Of a DNA stretch of 64,000 bases, positions 44,084-53,600 are shown piece by piece. The notes under the pieces are model-generated. The model saw nothing but the letters and a program-made list of their open reading frames with translations. It made no database searches and had not been told where the DNA came from. Position numbers and translations under genes: made by a program. Source of the DNA: Desulfobacteraceae bacterium 4572_130 (GTDB lineage: Bacteria > Desulfobacterota > Desulfobacteria > Desulfobacterales > Desulfobacteraceae); assembly GCA_002084425.1 (NCBI GenBank), contig NBLN01000014.1, positions 1-64,000 on the forward strand, written 5' to 3'. How positions within the stretch are numbered: position 1 is the stretch's first letter; each line of letters begins with the position of its first letter.

Positions 44084-44380
44084 GTGGACGCTTCATATTT
44101 GTTTTGGCAATTTCGATGCAAGTTTCAGCAATCTTATTTTGAAATATCAGCAAATGGCGTAACCAGATATGGTTTGGGGGTTAATAAAATTAATTCTGCA
44201 TTGATGTTATTACCAAAAGAATCCGAACAAAACCAAATAGTCACCCACATCCAAACCAAAACAACAAAAATAAACCAAGCCATCCAAAAAGCAGAAAAAG
44301 AGATAATCCTTGTTAAAGAATATCTGCAAAGTTTAATTTATCATATTGTTATTGGAAAACTTGAAATTAAAAAAGAGTAA
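44084..44380 (+). pseudogene. hsdS: C-terminal fragment of a type I specificity subunit (HsdS)
   Basis: About 98 residues from an HsdS second target-recognition domain and its conserved helix: GVTRYGLGVNKINSALMLLP, then QNQIVTHIQTKTTKINQAIQKAEKEI and LKEYLQSLIYHIVIGKLEI-like C terminus. There is no start and no first recognition domain. It is fused at DNA level to the duplicated hsdM 5' piece, so everything between was deleted. It could be the raw material for specificity recombination but cannot work alone. Confidence 0.78.
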
Positions 44381-44386
44381 AACACT

Positions 44387-45493
44387 GTGAAATTTAAAGC
44401 ATTAATACACAGCATAGAGCAAACTCACAATATACTGCAAACCGAAGCTTCGCGGGCAATCAACATATCTCTGACCATTCGTAACTGGCTGATTGGTTAT
44501 TATATTGTAGAGTTTGAACAAAATGGAGAAGACAGGGCAAAATATGGTAAAAAAATACTAAAAGAGATTTCTAACTCATTAAGCATAAAAGGTTTTTCAG
44601 AAACAAGCTTAAAAATAAATCGAAAATTTTATTCTGTTTATCTAGGGCTTGGCAAAATCATAAAAACAGTTCTTAATACAAATGCAATTGGGCAGTCGTT
44701 GACTGACCAATTATATTTTTGCGATCACAAACTACCACAAAAAAGTCAGTCAATGACTGACCAATTGAAAATTTCACCAAAAAAGCTTATAAAACGTTTA
44801 TCTTTCACACATATAGCAGAGCTTATTAAGATTGATGATAATTTAAAACGAAGTTTTTATGAGTATGAATGTATGAAAGGAAACTGGTCTGTCAGAGAGC
44901 TTAAAAGACAGATACATTCTTTATATTTTGAGCGGAGCGGGCTTTCAAAAGACAAAAAAAAGCTGTCAGAGCTGATAAATGAAAATGCTGTACAAATACA
45001 AAGCAAAGATATCATCAACAGCCCTTTTACATTTGAATTTTTAAATTTAAATACCAATGCTCTAGTAATGGAAACAGACTTGGAACAGGCTTTAACAGAT
45101 AATTTACAAAATTTTCTGTTAGAACTCGGACATGGCTTTTGTTTTGAAGCAAGGTAAAAACGGATACTTATTGAGGATGAATACTTTTTTATTGATCTGG
45201 TTTTTTATCATCGGATATTGAAATGTCATATTTTGGTAGAACTCAAAACTGATAAATTCAAACATCATTATGCCAGTCAGCTAAATACCTACCTTAATTA
45301 TTACAAAGCTGAAATACAAACAAAAAATGACAATCCGCCAGTTGGCATTTTGCTTTGCACACATAAAAATAATACACTTGTGAAATATGCCACAGCAGGA
45401 CTTGATGAAAATATCTTTGTTGAAAAATATTTGGTTCAACTGCCAAGCAAGGCTGAATTGAAGCAATATTTAAAAAATGAAATTAAGAGATAG
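44387..45493 (+). pseudogene. DUF1016 (YhcG-type) PD-(D/E)XK nuclease, interrupted by one in-frame stop
   Basis: The N-terminal DUF1016_N helical domain (IRNWLIGYYIVEFEQNG, SETSLKINRKFY, SFTHIAELIKIDD, FYEYECMKGNWSVRELKRQIHS) is complete. A TAA at 45155-45157 replaces what is a Gln or Lys codon after FCFEAR. The same frame continues through IEDEYFFIDLVFYHRILKC and ILVELKTDKF (nuclease D...E-x-K) to 45493. Full length would be 368 residues, normal for the family. A second copy of the family follows 3 bp later. DUF1016 genes often travel with type I R-M loci. Confidence 0.8.
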
Positions 45494-45496
45494 ATA

Positions 45497-46518
45497 ATGG
45501 AAAAACTGCCTGAAAATATAAAATATCCGCATTTACTGAATGATATTGGTGCGTTGCTTGAAAAAGGTCGCCAAACTGCCATCAGGCAGGTAAACACAAT
45601 TCTTGTGGAAACATATTGGCAGATCGGATGTTGTATTGTTGAATTTGAGCAGCAGGGCAGTCAAAAAGCGGAATATGGGTCTGTTTTGCTGAAACAACTT
45701 TCAAGAGACCTTAAGCTTAAACATGGAAAAGGGTTCAGCAAGAGTAATCTCTATCTTATGCGCCTTTTTTATCTGAAATATGAAAAATTCCAGACACTGT
45801 CTGGAAAATTGAGCTGGTCAAAATATTGTGAACTGCTCTCCGTATCTGATAACTTTGCACGCTCATTTTATGAAAAACAATGCGCCAATGAAAACTGGTC
45901 AGTAAGAGAATTAAAACGCCAGATAAATTCCAGCCTTTTTGAAAGAGTGGCTCTTAACAAAGACAAAGCAGGTGTTCTTAAACTGGCTAAAAAAGGTTAT
46001 ATTCCAAAATCATCAACAGATATTGTCAAAGATCCTTATGTTTTTGAGTTTCTTAATTTTCCAGAACATAAAAATATTTTGGAAAAAGATTTGGAAAGCC
46101 AGTTGGTTGAAAAACTGGGGTACTTTCTTCTTGAGCTTGGAAAAGGCTTTGCATTTATTGGACAGCAATACCGCATAACCCTTAATAACACTCACTTCTA
46201 TGTTGACCTTGTTTTTTATCACCGCATTTTAAAATGCTTTGTCCTGATTGATTTAAAACGGGGCAAAGCAGACCACCAAGATGTCGGGCAGATGAATCTC
46301 TACCTAAACTACTTTTTAAAAACGAGGAAAATACCGAAGGAGACAAAGAACCCATAGGAATTGTTCTTGCAGCAGAAAAAGATGAAATACTGGTGGAGTA
46401 CGCCACAGGAAGCATTTCCAATCAATTGTTTGTTTCCAAATACCAGATATATCTTCCGAAAAAAGAGCTGCTTGAACAGGAATTAAGACTTTTATTGGAG
46501 GAACATGAAAACAACTGA
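45497..46518 (+). pseudogene. second DUF1016 (YhcG-type) nuclease gene, frameshifted
   Basis: DUF1016 N-terminal domain (INTILVETYWQIGCCIVEFEQQG, GFSKSNLYLMRLFYL, WSKYCELLSVSD) and the start of the nuclease domain (FYVDLVFYHRILKCF, LIDLKRGKADHQDVGQMNLYLNYF) are intact. At TTTTTAAAAA (about 46312-46321) the frame shifts. The expected C terminus (NEENTEGDKEPIGIVLAAEK...LVEYATG...LPKKELL) continues in another frame to a TGA at 46516-46518, overlapping the hsdR start. One lost base explains it. Only about 30% similar by eye to the preceding copy, so this is an old pair, not a fresh duplication. Confidence 0.8.
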
Positions 46519-49500
46519 TACCACAGAAAAAGGTTTTCAAAAACTTATTGTAAAAGAATTAGTTGAAAAACAGGGCTATATTGAAACAAACTCAGATGAT
46601 TTTGATCAGGAATTTTGCATAAATAAAGCCAATCTTTTAGCCTTTATAAAAGCCAGTCAACCTGTAAATTTTGATTTAATCCAAAAAAAAGGGATACGCC
46701 CATTTTTAAGCCGTCTTGATAATAAAATAAAAAAAGAGGGCATTGTTGAAGTGTTGCGAAAAGGGGTTAAACATTTTGATAAAACCATTTCCCTTTTTTA
46801 TCCAAAACCCAATTCTATCCATAATGTAAAAGACCGCAAACGATATGAAGCCAATATCTTTTCCATAACACAGGAATTGTATTACACTGGTAACAACAAA
46901 AATCGTCTTGACCTTGTCATCTTCTTAAACGGTCTGCCGATCATCACCCTTGAGCTAAAAAATGCTTACACACATCAGTCCGTGAAAAATGCCATCAAAC
47001 AATACCAATATGACCGCAATCCCAAAGACAAGATATTTAATTTTGCCCGTTGTCTGGTACATTTTGCATTAGATACAGACCTTGCCTTTATGACAACACA
47101 CTTAAACGGTAAAAATACTTTTTTTATGCCGTTTAACAAAGGTGCAAACAATGGCACACCTTTTCCGCCTTTTGGAGCTGGTAATCCAAACAATTCAAAT
47201 GGTTTAAAAACAGCTTATATATGGGAAGATATTTTCACTAAAGAAAGTCTTGCCAATATCATTGAGAAATACGCTCAAGTACTGACAGATAAAGACCCTG
47301 ATACAAAGAAAACAAAAAAGAAACTGATTTTTCCAAGATATCATCAATTAACAGCTGTCCGCAAAATGGTTGCTCATGCCAAAGAAAACGGTGTTGGAAA
47401 TCGTTATCTTATCCAGCATTCAGCAGGTTCAGGAAAATCAAATTCCATTACATGGCTTGCTCATCAACTCACAGGTTTACATGATCAAAGCAACAGCAAC
47501 CCGCTTTTTGATAGTATTGTTGTTGTAACTGACCGCACCATACTTGATGCGCAGATAAGAGAAAATATCAAAGCCTTTGCCCAAGTCAAAAAAATAGTTG
47601 AAGCCATTACCGGCAATGCCTCGGATATAAAAACATTGGACCCAACTGAAACCTCTTTTTCAAAAACAACCCATATGCGATTGGCATTGGAAAACAATAA
47701 AAGAATTGTTATCTGCACAATACAGACCTTTCCTTTTGTTCTGGACGCCATCCAAGAGATGACATCAAAAAATATTGCCTTTATTATTGATGAAGCCCAT
47801 AGCAGTCAGAGCGGACAAGGTGCGGCAAGCATGAACGCTTTGTTTGCTGATCGCAATATGCAAAAATTACCAAAAGACCAAGAAGGCAATATCAATACAG
47901 AGGATTTAGTGAATCACCTCATTGAAAGCCGCAAAATGTTAAAAAATGCTTCCTATTTTGCATTTACGGCAACACCAAAAAATAAAACCCTTGAAACATT
48001 TGGCTGCAAACAAACGGACAGCACATTTAAAGCCTTTCATACCTACTCCATGAAACAGGCTATTGAAGAAGAATTCATACTTGATGTACTGCAAAATTAT
48101 ACAACCTATAAATCCTATTACAAAATCCGGGAAAAAGGCAAAATTATTAAAGGCAAAACAATTAAAAGTGATAGTATTTATGAAACCCAAAAAGCTTATA
48201 AAAAATTAAAAACTTATGTGGAAGGTAATGAACTGGCTATTAAAGAAAAAACTCGCATCATGATTGAACATTTCAATAAAAACGTGTGCCGACTAATCAA
48301 CGGTAAAGCCAGAGCAATGATAGTTACAAAATCAATAGAATCAGCTATAAAATACAAAGATGCCTTTGACACTTACCTCAAAGAAATTTGTTCACCTTAC
48401 AAAGCCATTGTCGCATTTTCCGGCAAAAAAGCTCATTACAAAACCAAAGAAGAATTAAGCGAAACAGATATGAACAAATTCCCTGATGGAAATAATGACA
48501 TTCCAAAACAGTTTAAAAAAAAGCCATATCGCTTTTTAATTGTGGCAAACAAATTTCAAACCGGCTTTGACCAGCCATTATTGCATACCATGTATATTGA
48601 CAAGGAATTATCCGGGGTGCAGGCTGTTCAAACACTTTCCAGATTAAACAGAGCGTTTAAACCCCATAAAACAGACACTCTTGTTTTAGATTTTTTTAAT
48701 AATAGTGATGACATACAAGAAGCTTTTGCCCCATTTTATACCACTACCATTCTCAGTAGGGAAACAGATGTTAATAAACTGAATGACTTACAAGATGATC
48801 TGGATAAAGAACAGATTTACAGCCATGATGATATTAACCGATTTTTCAAACTCTTTTACTTAAAAGCGAAGAGAAGCCTTTTAGAATCTGTGACAAACAA
48901 TATTGTGAGCAGTTTTGAAAAGGAGCTTAAACAGGAAAAACAGATAAAATTCAAATCAAATGCCAAAACCTTTGTCCGTACTTACAGCTACCTTTCCAAA
49001 CTCATTGATTTTAACAATCTATATTGGGAAAAACTTTGGATTTTTTTAAAACACCTGATTCCAAAATTAAAAGTAAAAGACGACGAACTATATGAAAATA
49101 TCCTTGAGGCTGTGGATATGGACAGTTATCAGATTCATAAGCTCGGCACTACAAATATATTATTGGATAAAGATGGAAATATAATTGAACCAATACCTGT
49201 CAGCACTGGCAGTGGTAAACCAGAGCAAGAATATGATACGCTTAAAAGCATAATTTCAGAATTTAATAAAAGAGTTGGTAATATTGACTGGGGTAAAGGC
49301 GTTGATGCAAAAGAAGCCAAACAAATCTTAACAAAACAAATACCGGATGAAATGAAACAGGACCCAGAAACGTTACAATCTATAAAAAACTCTGACAAAG
49401 ACAATGCAAAAATAACATCAGATAAGAAAGTGGTGAATTTGATGGGAAATTTCATGCACACCCATACAAGTATTTACAAAAAATTCATGGATGATCCAGA

Positions 49501-49585
49501 TTTCAAAAAGCAATATCAGGAATTTGTTTTTGATGTGCTTTGGCAAAATGTAAAGCAGGATACAGAGATTGTGCAATATATTTAA
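46505..49585 (+). CDS. hsdR: type I restriction enzyme HsdR subunit
   Basis: 1026 residues, apparently intact. The N-terminal nuclease has LDLVIFLNGLPIITLELKNA (D...E-x-K). Helicase motifs are HSAGSGKSNS (Walker A, ~303-312), VVVTDRTILD (Ia), FIIDEAHSSQSG (DEAH, ~427), FAFTATPKNKT (III), and GFDQPLLHTMYIDKELSGVQAVQTLSRLNR (V-VI) near 690-720. It would translocate and cut unmodified DNA with HsdM and HsdS, but both partners here are truncated. It may therefore be an orphan. The start overlaps the end of the preceding DUF1016 gene. Confidence 0.93.
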   Translation: MKTTDTTEKGFQKLIVKELVEKQGYIETNSDDFDQEFCINKANLLAFIKASQPVNFDLIQKKGIRPFLSRLDNKIKKEGIVEVLRKGVKHFDKTISLFYPKPNSIHNVKDRKRYEANIFSITQELYYTGNNKNRLDLVIFLNGLPIITLELKNAYTHQSVKNAIKQYQYDRNPKDKIFNFARCLVHFALDTDLAFMTTHLNGKNTFFMPFNKGANNGTPFPPFGAGNPNNSNGLKTAYIWEDIFTKESLANIIEKYAQVLTDKDPDTKKTKKKLIFPRYHQLTAVRKMVAHAKENGVGNRYLIQHSAGSGKSNSITWLAHQLTGLHDQSNSNPLFDSIVVVTDRTILDAQIRENIKAFAQVKKIVEAITGNASDIKTLDPTETSFSKTTHMRLALENNKRIVICTIQTFPFVLDAIQEMTSKNIAFIIDEAHSSQSGQGAASMNALFADRNMQKLPKDQEGNINTEDLVNHLIESRKMLKNASYFAFTATPKNKTLETFGCKQTDSTFKAFHTYSMKQAIEEEFILDVLQNYTTYKSYYKIREKGKIIKGKTIKSDSIYETQKAYKKLKTYVEGNELAIKEKTRIMIEHFNKNVCRLINGKARAMIVTKSIESAIKYKDAFDTYLKEICSPYKAIVAFSGKKAHYKTKEELSETDMNKFPDGNNDIPKQFKKKPYRFLIVANKFQTGFDQPLLHTMYIDKELSGVQAVQTLSRLNRAFKPHKTDTLVLDFFNNSDDIQEAFAPFYTTTILSRETDVNKLNDLQDDLDKEQIYSHDDINRFFKLFYLKAKRSLLESVTNNIVSSFEKELKQEKQIKFKSNAKTFVRTYSYLSKLIDFNNLYWEKLWIFLKHLIPKLKVKDDELYENILEAVDMDSYQIHKLGTTNILLDKDGNIIEPIPVSTGSGKPEQEYDTLKSIISEFNKRVGNIDWGKGVDAKEAKQILTKQIPDEMKQDPETLQSIKNSDKDNAKITSDKKVVNLMGNFMHTHTSIYKKFMDDPDFKKQYQEFVFDVLWQNVKQDTEIVQYI

Positions 49586-49588
49586 ATA

Positions 49589-49963
49589 ATGGTGAAAAAA
49601 CATATAACTAATCGTTCAAGCGGACCACGAAAAGCCGTGTCGGTTAACTTAGTTGTTAGTGAAGAACAAGCGATGACAGCGAATAGTGGAAAGAAAGGAA
49701 GAGAATTCGAGACAGAAATAAAAAAGGAACTGCAAAAGCTAGTCGATGATTTTCCTAAATTGGTAACGCTAACTGCTCAGAAAAAGGTCAAGTTAAATGA
49801 CGGCCGAATCAAAGTCATTGATTTCGCTCTTGAGTACTTAACAATGTCCGCAAAAAACTAAGTTGCAATTGAGTGTCATGACCGAAGTCAATGGTCATCA
49901 GATATCCTGGATAAAATATTGGTTGTTAGAAACAACAGCTTTAGTTTCATCATCAATAGATAA
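49589..49963 (+). pseudogene. small PD-(D/E)XK nuclease-like gene, frameshifted
   Basis: The first frame (90 residues) carries GKKGREFETEIKKELQKL and VKLNDGRIKVIDFALEY. After an A6 run near 49853-49858 the natural continuation VAIECHDRSQWSSDILDKILVVRN is in another frame, ending at a TAA at 49961. The D...(15-20)...E-C-H order resembles restriction-endonuclease-like folds. It is just 3 bp after hsdR. Base usage differs from hsdR, which suggests a separate origin. Function unproven. Confidence 0.5.
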
Positions 49964-49974
49964 GCCATAAAAAA

Positions 49975-50005
49975 CATGTTCCCAGACCAAAGGGCTGGGA
50001 ACATG
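49975..50005 (+). terminator. hairpin after the restriction cluster
   Basis: CATGTTCCCAG and CTGGGAACATG form a perfect 11-bp stem with a 9-nt loop, followed after about 30 bp by TTTTTTTT. Likely terminates the hsdR transcript, though the T-run is not adjacent. Confidence 0.6.
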
Positions 50006-50265
50006 CAAAATAAATAAATAATGTCTCTCTTTTTTTTAAAAATACTCAAATATGCTGAATATGCCTGAAATAGCACAAATAACTCGCTGTCTGCCGTTGC
50101 TGATCTTCATACCTGCATTTTCACAGCGCCTATCGACAAGGGCTGAAACAGCAGACAAACAAAATAATTTAGTCAGCATTCGGCTGGTAACAGCTTTGAA
50201 AGCAACAACTTCAACACACCCGCAAATCCGAATTCAGGAACATCAACAAAGGCTTATTACAAGTT

Positions 50266-50413
50266 TCAAGTTCGGGGGACACCTTGCTTATCTCTCTTTT
50301 TATGACCCGGCTTTTGGCGTTTAAGCCGCCTGCTTAACAAGATTTCCAGTTCCTCAATAAATGCGTTTTCACCCAAGGGCAGACACCTGTACGATTGTGT
50401 TTTTTTGAATACG
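50266..50413 (-). pseudogene. C-terminal remnant of a Y1 (REP-associated) transposase
   Basis: Read on the minus strand the segment gives YRCLPLGENAFIEELEILL then SRRLKRQKPGHKKR. This is the characteristic tail of RAYT/IS200-like Y1 transposases (PLG.EAFIE.LE.LLGRRL...KPG). The catalytic Tyr and HUH parts are gone. It shows that a REP-mobilising type of transposase once existed here. The sense-strand ORF at 50052-50324 is a shadow of this stretch. Confidence 0.6.
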
Positions 50414-50568
50414 CCTATTTTTTGGTCATTGACATCTGTGGATAAAAAGTCTTTTCAGGAAGATTGTACTATTTCCAAAATTTCCCAGAATTCAAAGAAA
50501 AAAGCTAGAACATTTGCAGAGCATATGTTCATTTTTTTCAAATAAAACTATTGCCGTTCTGTAATTGT

Positions 50569-50661
50569 CATGCTATGACAATCATGCTATGACAATCATG
50601 CTATGACAATCATGCTATGACAATCATGCTATGACAATCATGCCATGACAATCATGACAAT
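50569..50661. repeat. 14-bp tandem repeat directly upstream of the AAA-TIR-NACHT-WD40 gene
   Basis: Six units of CATGCTATGACAAT (the sixth with CC for CT) plus a 9-bp partial unit, ending 3 bp before the ribosome-binding site of the next gene. With ATTGTCAT just before it, each end can pair as ATTGTCAT/ATGACAAT. Unit length is not a multiple of three and the array is untranslated. Copy-number change would move promoter or leader elements. Confidence 0.9.
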
Positions 50662-50676
50662 TTGAGAGGTAACTAT

Positions 50677-53600
50677 ATGAAATCGCCGTTTTATTTAAAA
50701 GTAATCCCAACAAATGCACCGTTTTTTTGTGATAGAAAAGAAGAGCTTAAAAGCTTAATTTTTCATGCTGAAAACAGTATGAATGTTGTTCTTTATTCTC
50801 CAAGAAGATTTGGGAAAACTTCACTTATAAAAAAAATGCAGGCAAAGCTTCAAAACCATGACATTGAATCTGTGTATATAGATTTGTCAGGTGTATTAGA
50901 TGTTGATGCTGTTTGTAAAAATATAGCCTCTGGAATTTATACATATGCAAAAAAAGAGAAATCTTTAATAGAAAGGGTTACTAAATTTTTTCAAAATTTA
51001 AGGCCTGTTTTTATTCCAGACCCAATAACAGGTGATATTAAAGTTGATTTTCGTCCAATAGTTCCCAAGACCGGGATAGATCTTCTTGAAGAGGTATTTG
51101 ATTCCTTTGATAATATGATTAAAAAAAGCGGTGCAAAATTTAATATTGCAATTGATGAATTTCAGGAAATTACAACCATAAAACAAGGGGCACAAATAGA
51201 AGCTTTTTTAAGGCAAAAAATACAGCATCAGGAAAATATATCTTATATTTTTTCAGGAAGCCAAAGAAGAATTTTAACTGACATATTTAATCAAAAAAAA
51301 CGGCCTTTTTATAAAAGCAGTATAAATATGAAACTTCCTCCTCTTCCTGAAAAGGATGCTATAAATTCTATTATTGCACAGTTTAAAAATGGCAAAAAAA
51401 GATGTTCTAATGAAATTGCAGAGCAAATTGTTAAAACAGTAAACTGCTATCCTTATTATATTCAAAAACTTTGTTATACAATTTTTGAAATTTCCTTAAA
51501 AAATAAGATAACAGAACAAGACTTTGAAACAGGTTATTTAAAAATGATTGATCAGGAATCTTCTTATTTTCAAGGAATGGAAAATAAGCTTGCCACTGGT
51601 CAGCAACAACTTCTTAATGCCCTTGCAATAGAACCTGTTAAAGAAATTTTTGCTACAGAATACACAAAAAAGCACAACCTGAAATCCACAAGAAGCATAT
51701 CAACTGCAAGAGAAAAATTGTTAAATTTTGATTATATAGAGCAGGATAAAAATTCAAATTTTAAACTAACAGATCCAATTTTTGCAGCTTGGTTAAACAA
51801 AAAAAATGCGTTTATTCCATATAATGCCAAGATTTTTATAGAACATGAAAATCCTATAAAAACTATAAAAGAAGATAGAATGGATAATATCAGCCAAAAT
51901 AGTGTAAGTGAAGAAAAAGGGTATGAATCTAAATTGGATTTAAAACTTCAAGGCAAAAATCCTGAGATATTAAATATTTTTATTTGTTATTCTAAAAACA
52001 AAGCTCTTAAACAAAAATTTAAGGAAAAATTACAAAAAAGATTTGATACAGCAAAAACAGATTTTAAGATTAAACTTAAATCCGATAAAGACATACCTAC
52101 AGGAAAAGATATAGATAAAACTATACTCAATGAAATGATACAAGATTGTAATGGTGCAATTCTTCTCTTATCTACAAATTTTTTAAATAGTGAATATATA
52201 AAAAACAAAGAACTTCCCATATTAAAAGAAAAACAAGTACCTTTGTTTCCTGTTCTTTTTGGATCCCTTGATATAGAAAGACAAAATTTATTGGGAGTAG
52301 AAAAACTTTTAATTTATTATCAGGAAAATAAAGGCAAAAAACTTTCTTTTTTAAAAATTGCAGATAAAGAAAAAGAAAGTCAAATAGATGAATTTATTAA
52401 TGAATTTGCAGGCAATATTGAAGATAGAATAAATGAAATAAAAAAGGGAAACACTCAAATAGAAAAAAAAACATTTGAAACATTATATCCAATCTTAAAT
52501 AAATCTTTTTTTGATTATAATGATGAACATGCAATCCCACTTAAAGGAAATAGATTTGAATTTCACAATGACTTACAAGTAAAAGAAAGCATAAAAGGAG
52601 AGCATATTCCAAATGTTCTAAAGCATATTTTAAAATGGGCTAAAGACAGCGATGCCCCTCAAATGTTTGGTCTTTTTGGAGACTATGGCACAGGCAAAAC
52701 ATTTACATCTAAAATGCTTACAAGAAAACTTTTAAAAGAAACAAAGGAAAATCCTAAAGAAAATCCTTTGTCTGCTATATATTTAGATTTAAGATTATGT
52801 CCTTCAAAAATTGATGGTAAAATTCCTGATATTAATCAAATAATTGAAGAAACACTTAAAAAAAGTATTTCCCCAACAAGCACAGAAATAATATCTTCCA
52901 GAACAGTTATAAATCTTGTTCAAAGCAATAAAGCCTTAATTATATTTGATGGGTTAGATGAAAAAACAGTTCATTATACTGAAGAAGAAGCAGGGGATTT
53001 TATTCGTGAGTTATGGAGAGTTTTGCCAGAAACTAAAAAAAATCAGGATAAAAATGGAAAACTTTTAATAAGCTGTCGCACTCATTATTTTAAGGATATA
53101 GGAAAACAAAAAGGTCTTTATTTTGCCAAAGGAAGAGAAGGAGAAAAAAATTATGAATTTTGTGAATTATCCTATCTCGATGAAAGACAAATTAAAGAAT
53201 ATTTAAAATTAAGATTAAAATGTGATGATAAAAAAACAGATAAGTTAATAACGTTTTTTTCTGAAATATATAATTTAAAAGATATTAGCAAAAGGCCTTA
53301 TACTCTTTCTTTGTTATGTGAATTTATACCTCAAATTGAAGATTTAAAAGATAAAGGAGCTGCAATAAATACTGCTAAATTCTATGAAATTTTTATTAGC
53401 GAATGGCTGACAAGAGATGATGGCAAGCACAACTTTAAAACAAGACATAAAATTAAATTAATGCAAAATCTGGCATTTTTTTTTCATAAAGAAAAAATAA
53501 AAAATATGGAAACAGATTATCTTGAAGATTGGCTTGAAAACTGGCTTTTTAAAAATGAAAAAATAAGAAAAGCGTATCCTACTTTAAATAATGACATATT

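Noticed and set aside
50052-50324. ORF of 90 codons on the plus strand
   Set aside because: It overlaps the minus-strand Y1-transposase tail and has no ribosome-binding site or family resemblance; treated as a shadow.
50569-50661. CRISPR array
   Set aside because: Units are 14 bp with no spacers and there are no cas genes; it is a simple tandem repeat.
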